Shown here: positions 27,957 through 38,776 of the stretch, piece by piece
Numbering within the stretch: position 1 is the stretch's first letter
Layout of the letters: each line of letters opens with the position of its first letter
DNA from: Staphylococcus arlettae
GTDB lineage: Bacteria > Bacillota > Bacilli > Staphylococcales > Staphylococcaceae
DNA length: 46,301 bases
Reading direction: 5' to 3'
NCBI RefSeq assembly: GCF_002902345.1
Contig: NZ_PPQB01000018.1
Coordinates: 104,353-150,653, forward strand
The notes under the pieces: model-generated
Seen by the model: the letters and a program-made list of their open reading frames with translations, nothing else
Told to the model about the DNA's origin: nothing
Database searches by the model: none
Position numbers and translations under genes: made by a program

Positions 27957-28705
27957 TATGCATCTCCAATCTGATTCCGTTTACGATAAACTTCGTACAT
28001 CAGTAAACTTGCTGCTACAGATGCATTCAAACTATTGACGTGTCCAACCATAGGAATCTTGATATAAAAATCACATTTATCTTTCACTAATCTACTCATA
28101 CCTTGGCCTTCACTACCGATAACTAACGCAAGTGGCATGCCAGCATCCAACTCACGATAATCGGTTGCGTTATCTGCTTCCGCTCCTGCTACCCAATAGC
28201 CATGTTCCTTTAACGACTCGATCGTTTGTGCTAAGTTTGTCACGCGCATAATCGGCACATGTTGGATAGCACCTGTACTTGCTTTTACAACTGTTTGTGT
28301 TAGAGCAACGGAACGACGTTTAGGTATAATAATCCCATCTACACCCGAAGCGTCAGCCGTACGAATAATCGATCCTAAATTATGTGGATCTTCTAACCCA
28401 TCTAAAATCAACACTGTGGCTAAAGTATCTTTGTTGTCTTGTTGCGCTATAAAGTCATTAAAATCAGTATACTCATAAGGCGCTACTAATGCAGCGACAC
28501 CTTGGTGTGGTGATTCTGACAAACCGTCTATCTTAGATTTAGGAACGGTTTGTACAATGATTTTCTCGTTTTTAGCTTTTTTTAATATCTCATTGATTTG
28601 TTGTTTTCTAATTCCATCTTGAATTAAAATTTTATTAATTGTATGGCCACTGGTAATAGCTTCTTTTACCGCATGTCGACCGACGATAACGATATCTTCC
28701 AACAT
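27956..28705 (-). CDS. rlmB: 23S rRNA (guanosine-2'-O)-methyltransferase RlmB (SpoU family)
   Basis: A 249-aa SpoU/TrmH-family enzyme. An N-terminal substrate-binding domain ([13 protein letters not shown]) is followed by the trefoil-knot domain with motif 1 [22 protein letters not shown], motif 2 [14 protein letters not shown] and motif 3 [22 protein letters not shown]. It methylates the 2'-O of a guanosine in the peptidyl-transferase centre of 23S rRNA (G2251 in E. coli). I chose the ATG at 28705, which follows GGGAGTGAC; the ATG five codons upstream lies inside mrnC. It begins one base after the mrnC stop. Confidence 0.93.
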   Translation of the reverse strand: MLEDIVIVGRHAVKEAITSGHTINKILIQDGIRKQQINEILKKAKNEKIIVQTVPKSKIDGLSESPHQGVAALVAPYEYTDFNDFIAQQDNKDTLATVLILDGLEDPHNLGSIIRTADASGVDGIIIPKRRSVALTQTVVKASTGAIQHVPIMRVTNLAQTIESLKEHGYWVAGAEADNATDYRELDAGMPLALVIGSEGQGMSRLVKDKCDFYIKIPMVGHVNSLNASVAASLLMYEVYRKRNQIGDA

Positions 28706-28706
28706 G

Positions 28707-29105
28707 TCACTCCCTTTCATTTACACTTTCTACAATTGCCTCTAATAATGCTGTCAGACGCTCTTCTTGTGTGTCTAAATATAAAAAGCCAATGACTGCT
28801 TCCAAGCCTGAACTTTTCTTATATGTTTGTATATCTGTATTTTTAGCTTTAGTATAACTTTTAGCATTGCGTCCACGACGTACTATTTCTAATTCTTCAT
28901 CTGTAAACCAAGTGTTCTCAATCAAATATTCTAGTGTTTGTGCTTGGCTTTTAGCAGAAACATATTGTTTTGCCACCTGATGTAAACGATTGGGCTTACT
29001 TTGTAATTTCAAAACGATATAGGTTCTAATGTGTTGATCTAACACAGCATCTCCCATATACGCTAATGTCAATGGGTTCAAAAGTTTAGGATTAGTATTA
29101 GCCAC
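28707..29105 (-). CDS. mrnC: Mini-ribonuclease III
   Basis: A 132-aa RNase III catalytic domain without a dsRNA-binding domain, which defines Mini-III. The signature [17 protein letters not shown] near 14-30 holds the catalytic Glu/Asp equivalent, and the second metal motif [15 protein letters not shown] is near 104-118. It matures the ends of 23S rRNA in Bacillus and relatives. The start is GTG, overlapping the cysS 3' end by 8 bases. This cysS-mrnC-rlmB order is typical of Firmicutes. Confidence 0.94.
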   Translation of the reverse strand: MANTNPKLLNPLTLAYMGDAVLDQHIRTYIVLKLQSKPNRLHQVAKQYVSAKSQAQTLEYLIENTWFTDEELEIVRRGRNAKSYTKAKNTDIQTYKKSSGLEAVIGFLYLDTQEERLTALLEAIVESVNERE

Positions 29106-30498
29106 GTTTAAACCTCACACCTTGAGGCGTATCTTCAAGTATAATATTTTGTGCTTTTAAGTCATCACGAATTTCGTCTGCGCGTGCGAAATCTTTATTT
29201 TTTCTAGCAGCATCACGTTCTGCTATTAATGCTTCAACATCTTCATCTAATAATTCATCAGTTGAAGCACCTTCTAATGGCACGCCTAACACATCGCTAA
29301 AGATATGGAACACTTCTTTAAAACGTTCTAGTACCGCCAGTGAAGTGGTATTTTCCAATACAAATTTATTTGCTAATTTAACTAAATCGTACCATGCCGT
29401 GATAGCATTCGCGGTATTAAAATCGTCATTCATTACAGTTTCAAATTGTGTTAATATGCTATCAATTTGCTCTAAATAGTCACTTTGATCTGTTATATCT
29501 GTAGCAATTGCTGCACGCTCTAACACAGCATTATAACTATTACGTATACGCTCTAATCCACTTCTAGCTGCATTAACAAGTTCCATATTGTAATTAATTG
29601 GGCTACGATAATGTACGCTAATCATGAAGAAACGTAATACGTCAGGATCAATTTCTTTAATAATGTCATGTACTAACACAAAGTTACCTAACGATTTACT
29701 CATTTTTTCATTATCAATGTTAATAAAACCATTATGCATCCAATAATTCGCAAATGGTGCATGGTTGTGTGCTTCTGATTGCGCAATTTCATTTTCATGG
29801 TGTGGGAATTGTAAATCTGTCCCACCAGCATGAATATCAATTGTGGCACCTAATTCTTTATATGCCATTACAGAACATTCGATATGCCAACCTGGACGTC
29901 CCTCTCCAAATGGACTCTCCCAACTAATTTCACCGGGTTTTGCTTGTTTCCACAATGTAAAATCAAGTGCATCTTCTTTCTGTTCACCTTGCTCAATACG
30001 AGCACCTACTTTTAAATCATTGAGTGATTGATGACTTAATTTACCATAATCTTCAAACTTACGTGTTCTAAAATAAACATCGCCACCACTGACATAAGCA
30101 TAACCTTCATCAACTAATTCTTGAATAAATTGAATAATGTCATCCATATGATTCATAACACGTGGATTCGACGTTGCTTTCTTAACATTCAATGCTGACG
30201 TATCTTCATAAAATGCTTCAATATAGCGATCAGCAATCGACTGTACTGATTCGTTCAATTCGTTTGAACGTTTAATGAGTTTATCGTCTACATCGGTAAA
30301 GTTAGATACATATTCTACCTCATAACCTTTGTATTCAAGGTATCTGCGTACTACATCATAGTTAATTGCTGGTCGAGCATTCCCTATATGAATATAGTTA
30401 TAAACTGTAGGTCCACATACATACATCTTCACTTTACCCGGTTCAAGAGGCTCAAAAGTCTCCTTTTGGCGTGTTAATGTATTATATAATGTAATCAT
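29098..30498 (-). CDS. cysS: Cysteinyl-tRNA synthetase
   Basis: A 466-aa class I synthetase. HIGNARP near 37-43 is the HIGH signature, and KMSKSLGN the KMSKS loop near 267. Zn-binding residues sit in [15 protein letters not shown] and [20 protein letters not shown]-terminal helical domain follows. It charges tRNA-Cys. I chose the ATG at 30498 (MITLYNT), preceded by GGAGAG; reading from 30528 would add 10 residues inside cysE. The start overlaps cysE by 17 bases, so the operon is coupled and shares the upstream cysteine T-box. Confidence 0.98.
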   Translation of the reverse strand: MITLYNTLTRQKETFEPLEPGKVKMYVCGPTVYNYIHIGNARPAINYDVVRRYLEYKGYEVEYVSNFTDVDDKLIKRSNELNESVQSIADRYIEAFYEDTSALNVKKATSNPRVMNHMDDIIQFIQELVDEGYAYVSGGDVYFRTRKFEDYGKLSHQSLNDLKVGARIEQGEQKEDALDFTLWKQAKPGEISWESPFGEGRPGWHIECSVMAYKELGATIDIHAGGTDLQFPHHENEIAQSEAHNHAPFANYWMHNGFINIDNEKMSKSLGNFVLVHDIIKEIDPDVLRFFMISVHYRSPINYNMELVNAARSGLERIRNSYNAVLERAAIATDITDQSDYLEQIDSILTQFETVMNDDFNTANAITAWYDLVKLANKFVLENTTSLAVLERFKEVFHIFSDVLGVPLEGASTDELLDEDVEALIAERDAARKNKDFARADEIRDDLKAQNIILEDTPQGVRFKRG

Positions 30499-31132
30499 CT
30501 TGAATCTCTCCATTTCTTGTTTTTTCAAGTTGTTTCTCTAACTCTTTCATTTGCTCATAAATCGGGTCAGGTAAATTTAAATGATCGAATGTTTTACCGA
30601 TACGTTTACCATCTTGTTTTACTATATGCCCTGGTATACCTACTACAGTTGAAAAACTTGGCACAGAAGTTAGTACTACAGAATTAGCACCAATATTTAC
30701 ATCTGAATGAATTTCAATATTACCTAGTACTTTAGCTCCCGCTGCAATCAGTACGTTATCTCCAATGTCTGGATGTCTTTTGCCTTTCTCTTTTCCAGTT
30801 CCGCCTAGTGTCACACCTTGATATATAGTTACATTATCTCCAATTCGACATGTCTCACCAATTACTACTCCCATGCCGTGATCGATAAATAAACGTCTCC
30901 CTATCTTTGCACCTGGATGTATTTCTATACCAGTAAAAAACCGCGTAATTTGTGATATTAATCTTGCAAGAACATATTTTTCCTTTTTATATAATGTGTG
31001 CGCAATGAGATGACTCCATACAGCATGTAAACCTGCGTATGATGTCACAACTTCAAACGTCGTTTTTGCTGCTGGGTCTTGTTCAAAAACCATATTTATA
31101 TCATCTTTTACTCTTTTTAAAACTTTAAACAA
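30482..31132 (-). CDS. cysE: Serine O-acetyltransferase
   Basis: A 216-aa hexapeptide-repeat acetyltransferase. The left-handed beta-helix begins at [24 protein letters not shown] (catalytic His in [11 protein letters not shown]) and continues through [22 protein letters not shown] and [22 protein letters not shown]. It makes O-acetylserine for cysteine synthesis. The start is a TTG behind AGGGAGG. A cysteine-specific T-box lies upstream, so cysE and cysS should be induced when uncharged tRNA-Cys accumulates. Confidence 0.95.
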   Translation of the reverse strand: MFKVLKRVKDDINMVFEQDPAAKTTFEVVTSYAGLHAVWSHLIAHTLYKKEKYVLARLISQITRFFTGIEIHPGAKIGRRLFIDHGMGVVIGETCRIGDNVTIYQGVTLGGTGKEKGKRHPDIGDNVLIAAGAKVLGNIEIHSDVNIGANSVVLTSVPSFSTVVGIPGHIVKQDGKRIGKTFDHLNLPDPIYEQMKELEKQLEKTRNGEIQDDYII

Positions 31133-31150
31133 GATTTTTTCCTCCCTACT

Positions 31151-31380
31151 AAAAAAGCACCTCTAACACAATATGCTAGAGGTGCTTTGGCACGGTCCCA
31201 CTCTTCTTTATATATAAGTTTAATTTTGATATTTCATCCCAAAATTGCACTTATATACACTCATTTACATCATTTAATTGTTAGCAACAAAGGTGCATTC
31301 CATAGTATTAGTGATGTACTCGCAGCTCCCGTACACTCTCTGAACACTTTTACTACTTACTAATCCTTTGCATTGTCAAT
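31151..31380 (-). promoter_or_regulatory. T-box leader, cysteine-specific, upstream of cysE-cysS
   Basis: The 300 bases before cysE read on the minus strand as a T-box leader: AGTAAGTAG and CAGAGAG at the start of stem I, GGGAGCTGCGAG in the distal loop, and GAA-TGC-ACC, where the specifier codon TGC (31295-31297) means cysteine. The T-box core AGTGGGACCGTGCC is at 31188-31202, and the terminator is the 12-bp stem AAAGCACCTCTA (31154-31165 with 31177-31188) followed by T. Uncharged tRNA-Cys is known to favour the antiterminator. The TGGG instead of TGGT fits pairing with the U discriminator of tRNA-Cys by wobble. Confidence 0.93.
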
Positions 31381-31432
31381 TCTTATCATAGGGGTTCTCG
31401 TACTGTATTTCAAGTTTCTAAGTGCCACAGAT

Positions 31433-32890
31433 TTATTTTACGTAATGTTGTAATCTTGTTAACACTTTATCTTTACCTAATACTTCAATTGTATTAGGTA
31501 ATTCCGGTCCATGCATTTGCCCAGTAACCGCAACACGAATCGGCATAAATAATTGCTTACCTTTAATTCCAGTCTCTTTTTGTACTTCTTTAATTGTTTT
31601 TTTAATTTCTGTCGCTTCAAAGACTTCTAACGCTTCTAATTTGCTATATAAATGTTCCATCAATTCTGGCACTTGTTCTCCAGCAATGATTTCTTGTTCA
31701 TCATCGCCTAGTGCTTGCTCATCACGGAAGAATATTTCAGATAACGGAACAATTTCTCCAGCGTAACTCATTTCTTTTTGATATAACGCTACTAATTTAC
31801 GTCCCCAATCTAGGTCCGCTTCTGTTGGTTGTTCTGGTAATAAGTTAGCTTTAATTAAATGAGGTAAAGCTAATTCAAATACTGTTTCAGTATCTTTTTG
31901 CTTCATATATTGGTTGTTTACCCAAGCTAATTTGTGTTTATCAAAGAAGGCAGGTGATTTAGATAAACGTTGTTCATCAAAAATCTTAATAAATTCTTCT
32001 TTAGAATAAATTTCTTCCTCGCCCTCTGGTGACCAACCTAGCAAAGTAATAAAGTTAAATAACGCTTCTGGTAAATAACCTAAATCACGATATTGTTCGA
32101 TAAATTGTAAAATTTTACCATCACGCTTACTTAATTTTTTACGTTCTTCATTAACTATTAATGACATGTGCGCAAAACGTGGTACTTCCCAACCAAATGT
32201 TTCATAAATCATAATTTGTTTTGGTGTATTAGAAATGTGGTCATCGCCACGAATAACATCTGAAATTTCCATGTAATGGTCATCAACTGCTACTGCAAAG
32301 TTATAAGTTGGCACGCCATCTTTCTTCACAATAACCCAGTCACCTATATTATTGGAATCAAATGAAATTTCACCTTTAACCATATCATCAAACTTAAATG
32401 TTGTATCTTTAGGTACTCTGAAACGAATTGATGGTTTACGACCTTCCGCTTCAAATTGTTGTCTTTCTTCTTCAGTTAAATGTGCGTGTTTTCCACCGTA
32501 ACGTGGCATTTCATTGTTTGCTATCTGTTCTTCACGTTCAGCTTCTAATTCTTCTTCAGTCATATAACATTTATATGCTTTGTCTTCGTCTAATAATTGT
32601 TGAATTAATGGATTATAAATTTCTGCACGCTCTGATTGGCGGTATGGTCCATAGCCTTTATCTTTATCTACTGATTCATCCCAGTCAATGCCTAACCATT
32701 TTAAGTTATCAAATTGAGAAGATTCGCCATCTTCTAAATTACGTTTACTATCTGTATCTTCAATACGAATAATAAAGTCTCCATCATAATGTTTTGCAAA
32801 TAAATAGTTAAATAAAGCTGTTCTAGCGTTACCTATATGCAAATAGCCCGTTGGACTAGGGGCATATCTAACTCTTACGCGATCACTCAT
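31433..32890 (-). CDS. gltX: Glutamyl-tRNA synthetase
   Basis: A 485-aa class I synthetase. The HIGH-type signature [15 protein letters not shown] is at about 11-25, KLSKRDG near 253-259 is the KMSKS loop, and a C-terminal anticodon-binding helical domain follows. In staphylococci, which lack GlnRS, it also mischarges tRNA-Gln for later amidation. The ATG at 32890 (MSDRVRVR) follows GGAGTGAACATA; a GTG three codons upstream lies in that site. It lies upstream of the T-box and cysE. Confidence 0.98.
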   Translation of the reverse strand: MSDRVRVRYAPSPTGYLHIGNARTALFNYLFAKHYDGDFIIRIEDTDSKRNLEDGESSQFDNLKWLGIDWDESVDKDKGYGPYRQSERAEIYNPLIQQLLDEDKAYKCYMTEEELEAEREEQIANNEMPRYGGKHAHLTEEERQQFEAEGRKPSIRFRVPKDTTFKFDDMVKGEISFDSNNIGDWVIVKKDGVPTYNFAVAVDDHYMEISDVIRGDDHISNTPKQIMIYETFGWEVPRFAHMSLIVNEERKKLSKRDGKILQFIEQYRDLGYLPEALFNFITLLGWSPEGEEEIYSKEEFIKIFDEQRLSKSPAFFDKHKLAWVNNQYMKQKDTETVFELALPHLIKANLLPEQPTEADLDWGRKLVALYQKEMSYAGEIVPLSEIFFRDEQALGDDEQEIIAGEQVPELMEHLYSKLEALEVFEATEIKKTIKEVQKETGIKGKQLFMPIRVAVTGQMHGPELPNTIEVLGKDKVLTRLQHYVK

Positions 32891-32959
32891 TATGTTCACT
32901 CCTGTTTACCATTTTAATATTATCAATTAACATGCGTGCGTATTGACGGCACATCAAAA

Positions 32960-32984
32960 AAGTTGAAACATGCTGTAACAACTT
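32960..32984 (-). terminator. Terminator-like hairpin in the gltX leader
   Basis: In the 377-base gap between yacL and gltX the minus strand forms AAGTTG / CAACTT (32979-32984, 32960-32965), with further ACA/TGT pairing inside, followed by six T. It is 70 bases before gltX and so could attenuate it. The stem is short. Another perfect 8-bp hairpin, CGAAGTAA / TTACTTCG, is at 33107-33126. Confidence 0.4.
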
Positions 32985-33216
32985 ATACTTGTTATACCTA
33001 TACCCACACCATTAACTATGAATATGCTTTGTTATATTTTCTAATTAATAATACCATAGCTCAGCATATTTTGCTTATCACTTTTTTCTAATTTATAGAT
33101 AATTATCGAAGTAATAGCTTACTTCGCCAATACATAGCTAAAGGCATTTTTCGCTATCTATTGTAGCACGATACAGTATAAATTGATAACACCATGCCTA
33201 TATCTATGTATTAAAA

Positions 33217-33259
33217 AATCTATGTAACACCCTATCAATTACATGGCATTACATAGATT
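33217..33259 (-). terminator. Intrinsic terminator of yacL
   Basis: A perfect 11-bp stem, AATCTATGTAA / TTACATAGATT (33217-33227, 33249-33259), is followed on the minus strand by six T, immediately after the yacL stop. It has a long (21-base) loop. It opens the 377-base gap that ends at gltX. Confidence 0.8.
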
Positions 33260-33267
33260 ATAATTTA

Positions 33268-34329
33268 TTATGCACTAATTTTTTTGGCGAAAATAATACG
33301 ACCTGATGAAGTTTGTAATAAGCTAATCACTTCTAAATCAATATGTTCTCCAATATGCTTTTTGGCATTGTCTACTACGACCATCGTACCGTCATCTAAG
33401 TAACCTACAGCTTGTCCACTTTCTTTGCCCATTTTCGTTAATAATAAGTTAAAACGGTCACCTTGATGGACAGTTGGCTTAATTGCTTCAGATAAGTCAT
33501 TCACATTTAATGCCTGTATCCCTTGCACATGACATACTTTGTTCAAATTAAAATCAGTCGTGATAATATGACCCCTATAATGTTGAGCTAATTTAATGAG
33601 CATTGCATCAATATCACTATGTGATTTTGTAGGATGGATGATGCGTGTCGGATGATCCGTATCATAAAGTTCATTTAATATATCTAATCCACGTTGTCCT
33701 TTTTCTCGTTTCACACTATCATTGGCATCAGCAATAATTTGCAACTCATTTATAACGCCTTGTGGTATTAAAATTTCACCGTCAATAAAACCACATTTTA
33801 TAATATCAACAATACGACCATCGATAATGGCACTCGTATCAATAATTTTAGGTACTGCATTTCTAGCATTAATAGACATCGAACGCGCCATGTTTTCAGG
33901 TAAAAACAACAACATTTCATCTCGTTTTTTCAAGCCAAATTGGAAACCAAGATAACCTAATATAATAGTAATAATAATCGGTACAAAATGATTTAATACA
34001 TTATTACCAATTATTTGGAAAATAAAAGAAATCATAACTGAAATTAATAGTCCTATCATTAGACCAATTGTGGCAAATAAGATTTCAATTGCACTTTGAC
34101 GCATAATCGTTTGCTCAACTTCTCTTAAGCCTAAGGCGATTTTTCGTATAAACCACCCAAACAAAAGGAAGAAAATAACTATGCCTAATAGACCAGTAAA
34201 ATAACTATTTTTTAATAGTGGATAATGACTTAGTCCTGTATCATTTATAATTTCTGGTATAAAATAGACGCCCAAACTTGCACCTAATATGACATAGCAC
34301 AAGATTACAATGACTCTTATCATATTCAA
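33268..34329 (-). CDS. yacL: Membrane-anchored PIN-TRAM domain protein, YacL family
   Basis: A 353-aa protein. About four membrane helices (residues 4-26, 42-63, 84-109, 116-134) precede a PIN nuclease-like domain beginning KIIDTSAIIDGRIVDI near 160, with SDIDAMLIKLAQ and ITTDFNLN carrying further acidic residues. A C-terminal TRAM domain has GKESGQAVGYLDDGTMVVVDNAKK. Family members (B. subtilis YacL) are thought to act on RNA; the substrate is not established. It lies between radA and gltX, the usual Firmicutes place. Confidence 0.9.
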   Translation of the reverse strand: MNMIRVIVILCYVILGASLGVYFIPEIINDTGLSHYPLLKNSYFTGLLGIVIFFLLFGWFIRKIALGLREVEQTIMRQSAIEILFATIGLMIGLLISVMISFIFQIIGNNVLNHFVPIIITIILGYLGFQFGLKKRDEMLLFLPENMARSMSINARNAVPKIIDTSAIIDGRIVDIIKCGFIDGEILIPQGVINELQIIADANDSVKREKGQRGLDILNELYDTDHPTRIIHPTKSHSDIDAMLIKLAQHYRGHIITTDFNLNKVCHVQGIQALNVNDLSEAIKPTVHQGDRFNLLLTKMGKESGQAVGYLDDGTMVVVDNAKKHIGEHIDLEVISLLQTSSGRIIFAKKISA

Positions 34330-34393
34330 TAATACTTCCTTTCCATAGTGACTACATATCGGTGGCAGTACTATTCATTTTCCTTATTTATAT

Positions 34394-35761
34394 TTATTGT
34401 TTCAATGCATATTTTAATGCATCATGAACGCTAGAAACACCGATAACTTGAATATTATCAGGGAAAGTCCAGCCTCCAATATTTGTTTCAGGGATAACAA
34501 CCCTTTTAAAACCAAGCTTTGCAGCTTCTTGTACACGTTGTTCGATTCTGGATACACGACGTACTTCACCAGTAAGTCCAACTTCTCCGATGAAACAATC
34601 GAGACCATCAACAGCTAAATCTTTAAAACTAGAAGCCGTAGCCATTATAATTCCTAAGTCAACAGCAGGTTCTGTTAGACGTACACCACCAGCAACTTTA
34701 ATATATGCATCTTGTTGTTGTAATAAAAAATTCTCTTTTTTCTCTAACACTGCCATCAATAAACTAAGCCTATTATGATCAATACCTGTCGCCATACGTC
34801 TCGGGTTATTAAAGGTCGTTGGTGTAACTAATGCTTGTACTTCAATCAATAGTGGTCTTGTCCCTTCCATCGTTGATACAATAGTTGAACCTGGCACATT
34901 CGTCGAACGCTCTTCTAAAAACATCTCTGAAGGGTTTTTGACACCTTTTAGTCCGCTTTGTTTCATTTCAAAAATTCCCATTTCATTGGTTGAACCAAAA
35001 CGGTTTTTGACCGCACGTAAAATACGATAGGCATGATGTTCATCACCTTCAAAATACAACACTGTATCTACCATATGTTCTAACAACCGCGGCCCAGCAA
35101 TTTGGCCTTCTTTAGTTACATGTCCTACGATAAAGGTCGCAATATTCATTTGTTTAGCAATGTTCATTAAACTTTGCGTACTCTCTCTCACTTGTGACAC
35201 AGAGCCAGGTGCAGAACTAATTTCAGGATGGAATATCGTTTGGATCGAATCTACAACGATTAAATCAGGTTTCATTTTTTTTACAGTATCATGAATAATT
35301 TCTAAATCTGTTTCAGCGAATACGTTTAAATGACTTGAGTCTTCATCTAAACGTTCAGCTCGTAACTTAGTTTGATTTAATGATTCTTCTCCCGTAATAT
35401 AGAGCACATTGTGGCTTTGTGATAACGTTGCACATATTTGTAACAGTAACGTTGATTTCCCAATTCCGGGATCACCGCCAATGAGCACTAACGATCCACT
35501 AACTATGCCACCACCCAATACTCTGTTAAACTCTGCAGATTTACTTTCTATTCTAGGTGCTGTTTCATTATTTACTTCATTAAGTTTCTGCACTTTCGAT
35601 GCAGTATCTTTACTTCTCACTCCATGTTTTGGGCTTGAAGCTTGTTGCTCTATACTCTCCTCCATTTGGTTCCACGCACCACAACTTGGACATTTCCCCA
35701 TCCATTTCGGAGACTGATAGCCACAAGCCATACATTCAAATATCACTTTCTTTTTGGCCAA
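34394..35761 (-). CDS. radA: DNA repair protein RadA
   Basis: A 455-aa RadA/Sms. An N-terminal zinc ribbon (Cys10, Cys13, Cys24, Cys27) is followed by a RecA-like ATPase with Walker [10 protein letters not shown] at 95-103, the RadA-specific [11 protein letters not shown] near 250, and a C-terminal Lon-like domain ([21 protein letters not shown]). It is a branch-migration helicase that extends D-loops in recombination. The start is TTG. It follows clpC after 530 bases, so it probably has its own promoter, although I cannot point to one. Confidence 0.97.
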   Translation of the reverse strand: MAKKKVIFECMACGYQSPKWMGKCPSCGAWNQMEESIEQQASSPKHGVRSKDTASKVQKLNEVNNETAPRIESKSAEFNRVLGGGIVSGSLVLIGGDPGIGKSTLLLQICATLSQSHNVLYITGEESLNQTKLRAERLDEDSSHLNVFAETDLEIIHDTVKKMKPDLIVVDSIQTIFHPEISSAPGSVSQVRESTQSLMNIAKQMNIATFIVGHVTKEGQIAGPRLLEHMVDTVLYFEGDEHHAYRILRAVKNRFGSTNEMGIFEMKQSGLKGVKNPSEMFLEERSTNVPGSTIVSTMEGTRPLLIEVQALVTPTTFNNPRRMATGIDHNRLSLLMAVLEKKENFLLQQQDAYIKVAGGVRLTEPAVDLGIIMATASSFKDLAVDGLDCFIGEVGLTGEVRRVSRIEQRVQEAAKLGFKRVVIPETNIGGWTFPDNIQVIGVSSVHDALKYALKQ

Positions 35762-36116
35762 ATTTGCACCTCCAACTTTACTTGAACAAATCTATTCTAT
35801 ACCTCTGTTGCTGTAAAAACAATTAAAATATTAAGTGATTCATAGGGCTTATATCACCGTATCTAACTTACTAGTCAATCCTACATTGATTATTTCTTAA
35901 AGCTAACAGTTATTAATATGACATTTCCTATTCAATGTTACGCTTACACATTTTACTACTTTATCATATTCTGTCATAAATTGAGACACTATTATTATGC
36001 CTAAATAGTATCTCAATTATAGATAAATCAGTGTGCTGAATACTAAAGTAAGCAAACGCAAGATTAACTAAGTATCTCAATTAAGAGCCTTACATCATCG
36101 TTTACATAAAAAAGAA
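35762..36116. other. Intergenic region between clpC and radA, left part
   Basis: No gene is seen. An imperfect inverted repeat built on AATTGAGA ... TCTCAATT (around 35973-36018) straddles ACTATT/AATAGT, and TATCTCAATT occurs again at about 36072. These are AT-rich and may be part of the radA leader. I see no clear promoter. Confidence 0.4.
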
Positions 36117-36268
36117 GTAGGACAGAAATCTAATTTTATTAAAAAGATTTCGTCGCCCTACCTCAACAATGATGACTCGGATTGAAACACGCATGATTTG
36201 AAACGCATGTTTAGTCATCTACTGGCAATATAAAATTAGGCTGAGACATAATTAATTTGTCCCAGCCT
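36117..36268 (-). repeat. Dispersed staphylococcal intergenic repeat with clpC terminator
   Basis: Two dyads sit after clpC. The first pairs GTAGGACAGAAATCT (36117-36131) with AGATTTCGTCGCCCTAC (36145-36161). The second is AGGCTGAGACA / TGTCCCAGCCT (36238-36248, 36258-36268; one G-U), 23 bases after the clpC stop and followed by AATTTT on the minus strand, so it probably terminates clpC. The G(G)GACAGAAATCT ... GATTTCGTC pattern resembles a family of intergenic repeats I know from staphylococcal genomes. Between them GATGACT / AGTCATC also pairs. Confidence 0.65.
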
Positions 36269-36291
36269 TCAAACTTACACACGGAATTCTC

Positions 36292-38763
36292 TTAAGATTC
36301 TGTTGTTTCTGTTTGTTCTTGTTCTTCTGTTTCATTTACACGATCTTTGATATCATACTTAAATTCTTTACCATCATGATCAATAACTACGTCTTTACCT
36401 TCGATTTTGTTACCATCTAAAATTAATTCACTTAAGTTATCTTCGACCGTTTTTTGAATAGCTCTGATTAATGGTCTAGCACCATATTCTGGATCATAGC
36501 CTTCTTCAGCAATTTTTTCCTTCGCTGTATCAGTAACACTGATGCTAATATCTTGTTCTGACAGACGTTCTGTTAGTTTATTAACCATCATTGTTACAAT
36601 TTCTTTCAATTCATCTTTATCCAATTTGTGGAAGACGATAATGTCATCGACACGGTTTAAGAATTCTGGACGGAAGGCATTTTTCAATTCTTTCAACATT
36701 GTTTTACGAATTGTTTCATAATCTTGTCCTTCTTCTGCACCGCCAAAGCCAGCGAATTTCTGATCTTGTAATTCTTGAGCTCCAACGTTTGAAGTCATAA
36801 TAATTACAGTATTACGGAAATCTACGCGACGACCTTTAGTATCTGTTAAATGTCCATCATCAAGGACTTGTAATAAAATGTTAAAGACATCTGGATGTGC
36901 TTTTTCAATTTCATCAAATAAAATAACAGAATATGGCTTACGTCTAACTTTTTCTGTTAATTGTCCACCATCGTCGTGACCAACATAGCCTGGAGGTGCT
37001 CCGACTAAACGACTCACAGCATGTTTCTCCATGAATTCACTCATATCAACACGAATCATTGCGTCTTCTTCACCAAACATTGACTCAGCTAATGCACGTG
37101 CTAATTCTGTTTTACCTACACCTGTAGGTCCTAAGAAAATAAAGCTACCGATTGGACGTTTAGGATCTTTCAAGCCTGCTCTGGCACGTCTTACTGCTTT
37201 ACTGATAGAGTTAACCGCTTCTTTTTGGCCGATAACTCTGTCGTGTAACGTATCTTCTAAGTTGAGTAAGCGTTGTGATTCTGTTTCGTTAATTTTAGTT
37301 AATGGAATACCTGTCCAACCAGCGATAACTTCTGCAATATCTTCTTCTGATAATGCTGTGTTTTCGCCATTTTGAGCATTTTTCCAGTTATTTGTTGCTT
37401 CTTCATATTGTTTTTCTAATTTTGTTTGTTTATCTCGTAAATTAGCTGCATTTTCAAATTCTTGAGCATGTACAGCTGCATCTTTTTCATTTTTCACTTG
37501 TTCAATATGTTGTTCAATCTCTTTTAAATTTGGTGGTGTTGTATGACTTTTGAGTCGTACTTTTGAACTTGCTTCATCTATTAAATCAATCGCTTTATCT
37601 GGTAAGAAACGATCTGAAACATAACGATTACTTAATTGTACTGCAGCTTCAACTGCTTGGTCTGAAATGTTGATGCGGTGATGCGCTTCATAACGATCAC
37701 GTAATCCTTTTAAGATTTCTACAGTATCTTCTACTGTTGGTTCATCTACTTGTACAGGTTGGAAACGACGTTCTAATGCTGCATCTTTTTCGATGTTTTT
37801 ACGATATTCATCCAATGTAGTTGCACCAATACATTGTAATTCGCCTCTAGCTAAAGCAGGTTTCAAGATGTTGGATGCATCGATAGCACCTTCTGCGCCA
37901 CCTGCACCTACAAGTGTGTGTAACTCATCAATGAATAGAACAACATTACCTGCTTGGTGAATTTCTTCCATAACTTTTTTCAAGCGCTCTTCAAATTCAC
38001 CACGGTATTTAGTACCAGCAACTACCGTACCCATGTCTAATGACATGACACGTTTATTTTTCAATGTTTCAGGTACTTCATTGTTAACGATTGCTTGTGC
38101 TAACCCTTCAGCAATTGCAGTCTTACCAACACCTGGCTCACCAATAAGCACTGGATTATTTTTAGTACGTCTACTTAATACTTCAATCACTCGTGTAATT
38201 TCTTGATCTCTACCAATGACAGGGTCTAAAGTACCGTCTTTAGCAATAACAGTTAAGTCTCTCGCTAAACTGTCTAATGTTGGTGTGTTATTAGATTTAT
38301 TAGCTTGTGCATTTTTATTATTCATTTCTGGACTACCTAAAGCTTTCACTACTTGTGCACGTGCTTTAGTTATATTTAAGTCTAAGTTTGCAAATACACG
38401 CGCTGCAACGCCTTCATTTTCACGAATAAGTCCTAATAAGATGTGCTCTGTACCTACAAAGTTATGGTGTAACTTACGCGCCTCATCCATAGATAATTCG
38501 ATGACTTTTTTAGCCCGTGGCGTGTAATGGAGTGCGCCCATTTGTTCTTGACCATGTCCAATAAGTTTTTCCACTTCTTCGACTACTTTTTCTTCAGTGA
38601 TTTCGAATGATTCTAGCACTTTTGCTGCAATCCCTTCTGGTTCTTTCATTAAACCTAAGAGTAAATGCTCTGTACCTATATTTGAATGATTTAAACGGAT
38701 TGCTTCTTCTTGTGCATGTGCTAATACGCGCTGCGCACGTTCAGTTAATCTACCAAATAACAT
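36292..38763 (-). CDS. clpC: ATP-dependent Clp protease ATPase subunit ClpC
   Basis: An 823-aa Hsp100. Two Clp-N repeats ([13 protein letters not shown] near 9-21 and [19 protein letters not shown] near 89-107) precede AAA domain 1 with Walker A GEPGVGKT at 208-215, a UVR-like coiled middle domain near 415-465 and AAA domain 2 with GPTGVGKT at 545-552. It unfolds substrates for ClpP, including proteins with phosphoarginine marks made by McsB. It is the last gene of the ctsR operon and lies 13 bases after mcsB. Confidence 0.98.
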   Translation of the reverse strand: MLFGRLTERAQRVLAHAQEEAIRLNHSNIGTEHLLLGLMKEPEGIAAKVLESFEITEEKVVEEVEKLIGHGQEQMGALHYTPRAKKVIELSMDEARKLHHNFVGTEHILLGLIRENEGVAARVFANLDLNITKARAQVVKALGSPEMNNKNAQANKSNNTPTLDSLARDLTVIAKDGTLDPVIGRDQEITRVIEVLSRRTKNNPVLIGEPGVGKTAIAEGLAQAIVNNEVPETLKNKRVMSLDMGTVVAGTKYRGEFEERLKKVMEEIHQAGNVVLFIDELHTLVGAGGAEGAIDASNILKPALARGELQCIGATTLDEYRKNIEKDAALERRFQPVQVDEPTVEDTVEILKGLRDRYEAHHRINISDQAVEAAVQLSNRYVSDRFLPDKAIDLIDEASSKVRLKSHTTPPNLKEIEQHIEQVKNEKDAAVHAQEFENAANLRDKQTKLEKQYEEATNNWKNAQNGENTALSEEDIAEVIAGWTGIPLTKINETESQRLLNLEDTLHDRVIGQKEAVNSISKAVRRARAGLKDPKRPIGSFIFLGPTGVGKTELARALAESMFGEEDAMIRVDMSEFMEKHAVSRLVGAPPGYVGHDDGGQLTEKVRRKPYSVILFDEIEKAHPDVFNILLQVLDDGHLTDTKGRRVDFRNTVIIMTSNVGAQELQDQKFAGFGGAEEGQDYETIRKTMLKELKNAFRPEFLNRVDDIIVFHKLDKDELKEIVTMMVNKLTERLSEQDISISVTDTAKEKIAEEGYDPEYGARPLIRAIQKTVEDNLSELILDGNKIEGKDVVIDHDGKEFKYDIKDRVNETEEQEQTETTES

Positions 38764-38776
38764 AAAACGAGACCTC

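Noticed and set aside
32891..33267. A T-box upstream of gltX
   Set aside because: No TGG(N)ACC core or AGTA/GNTG stem-I motifs were found in this gap.
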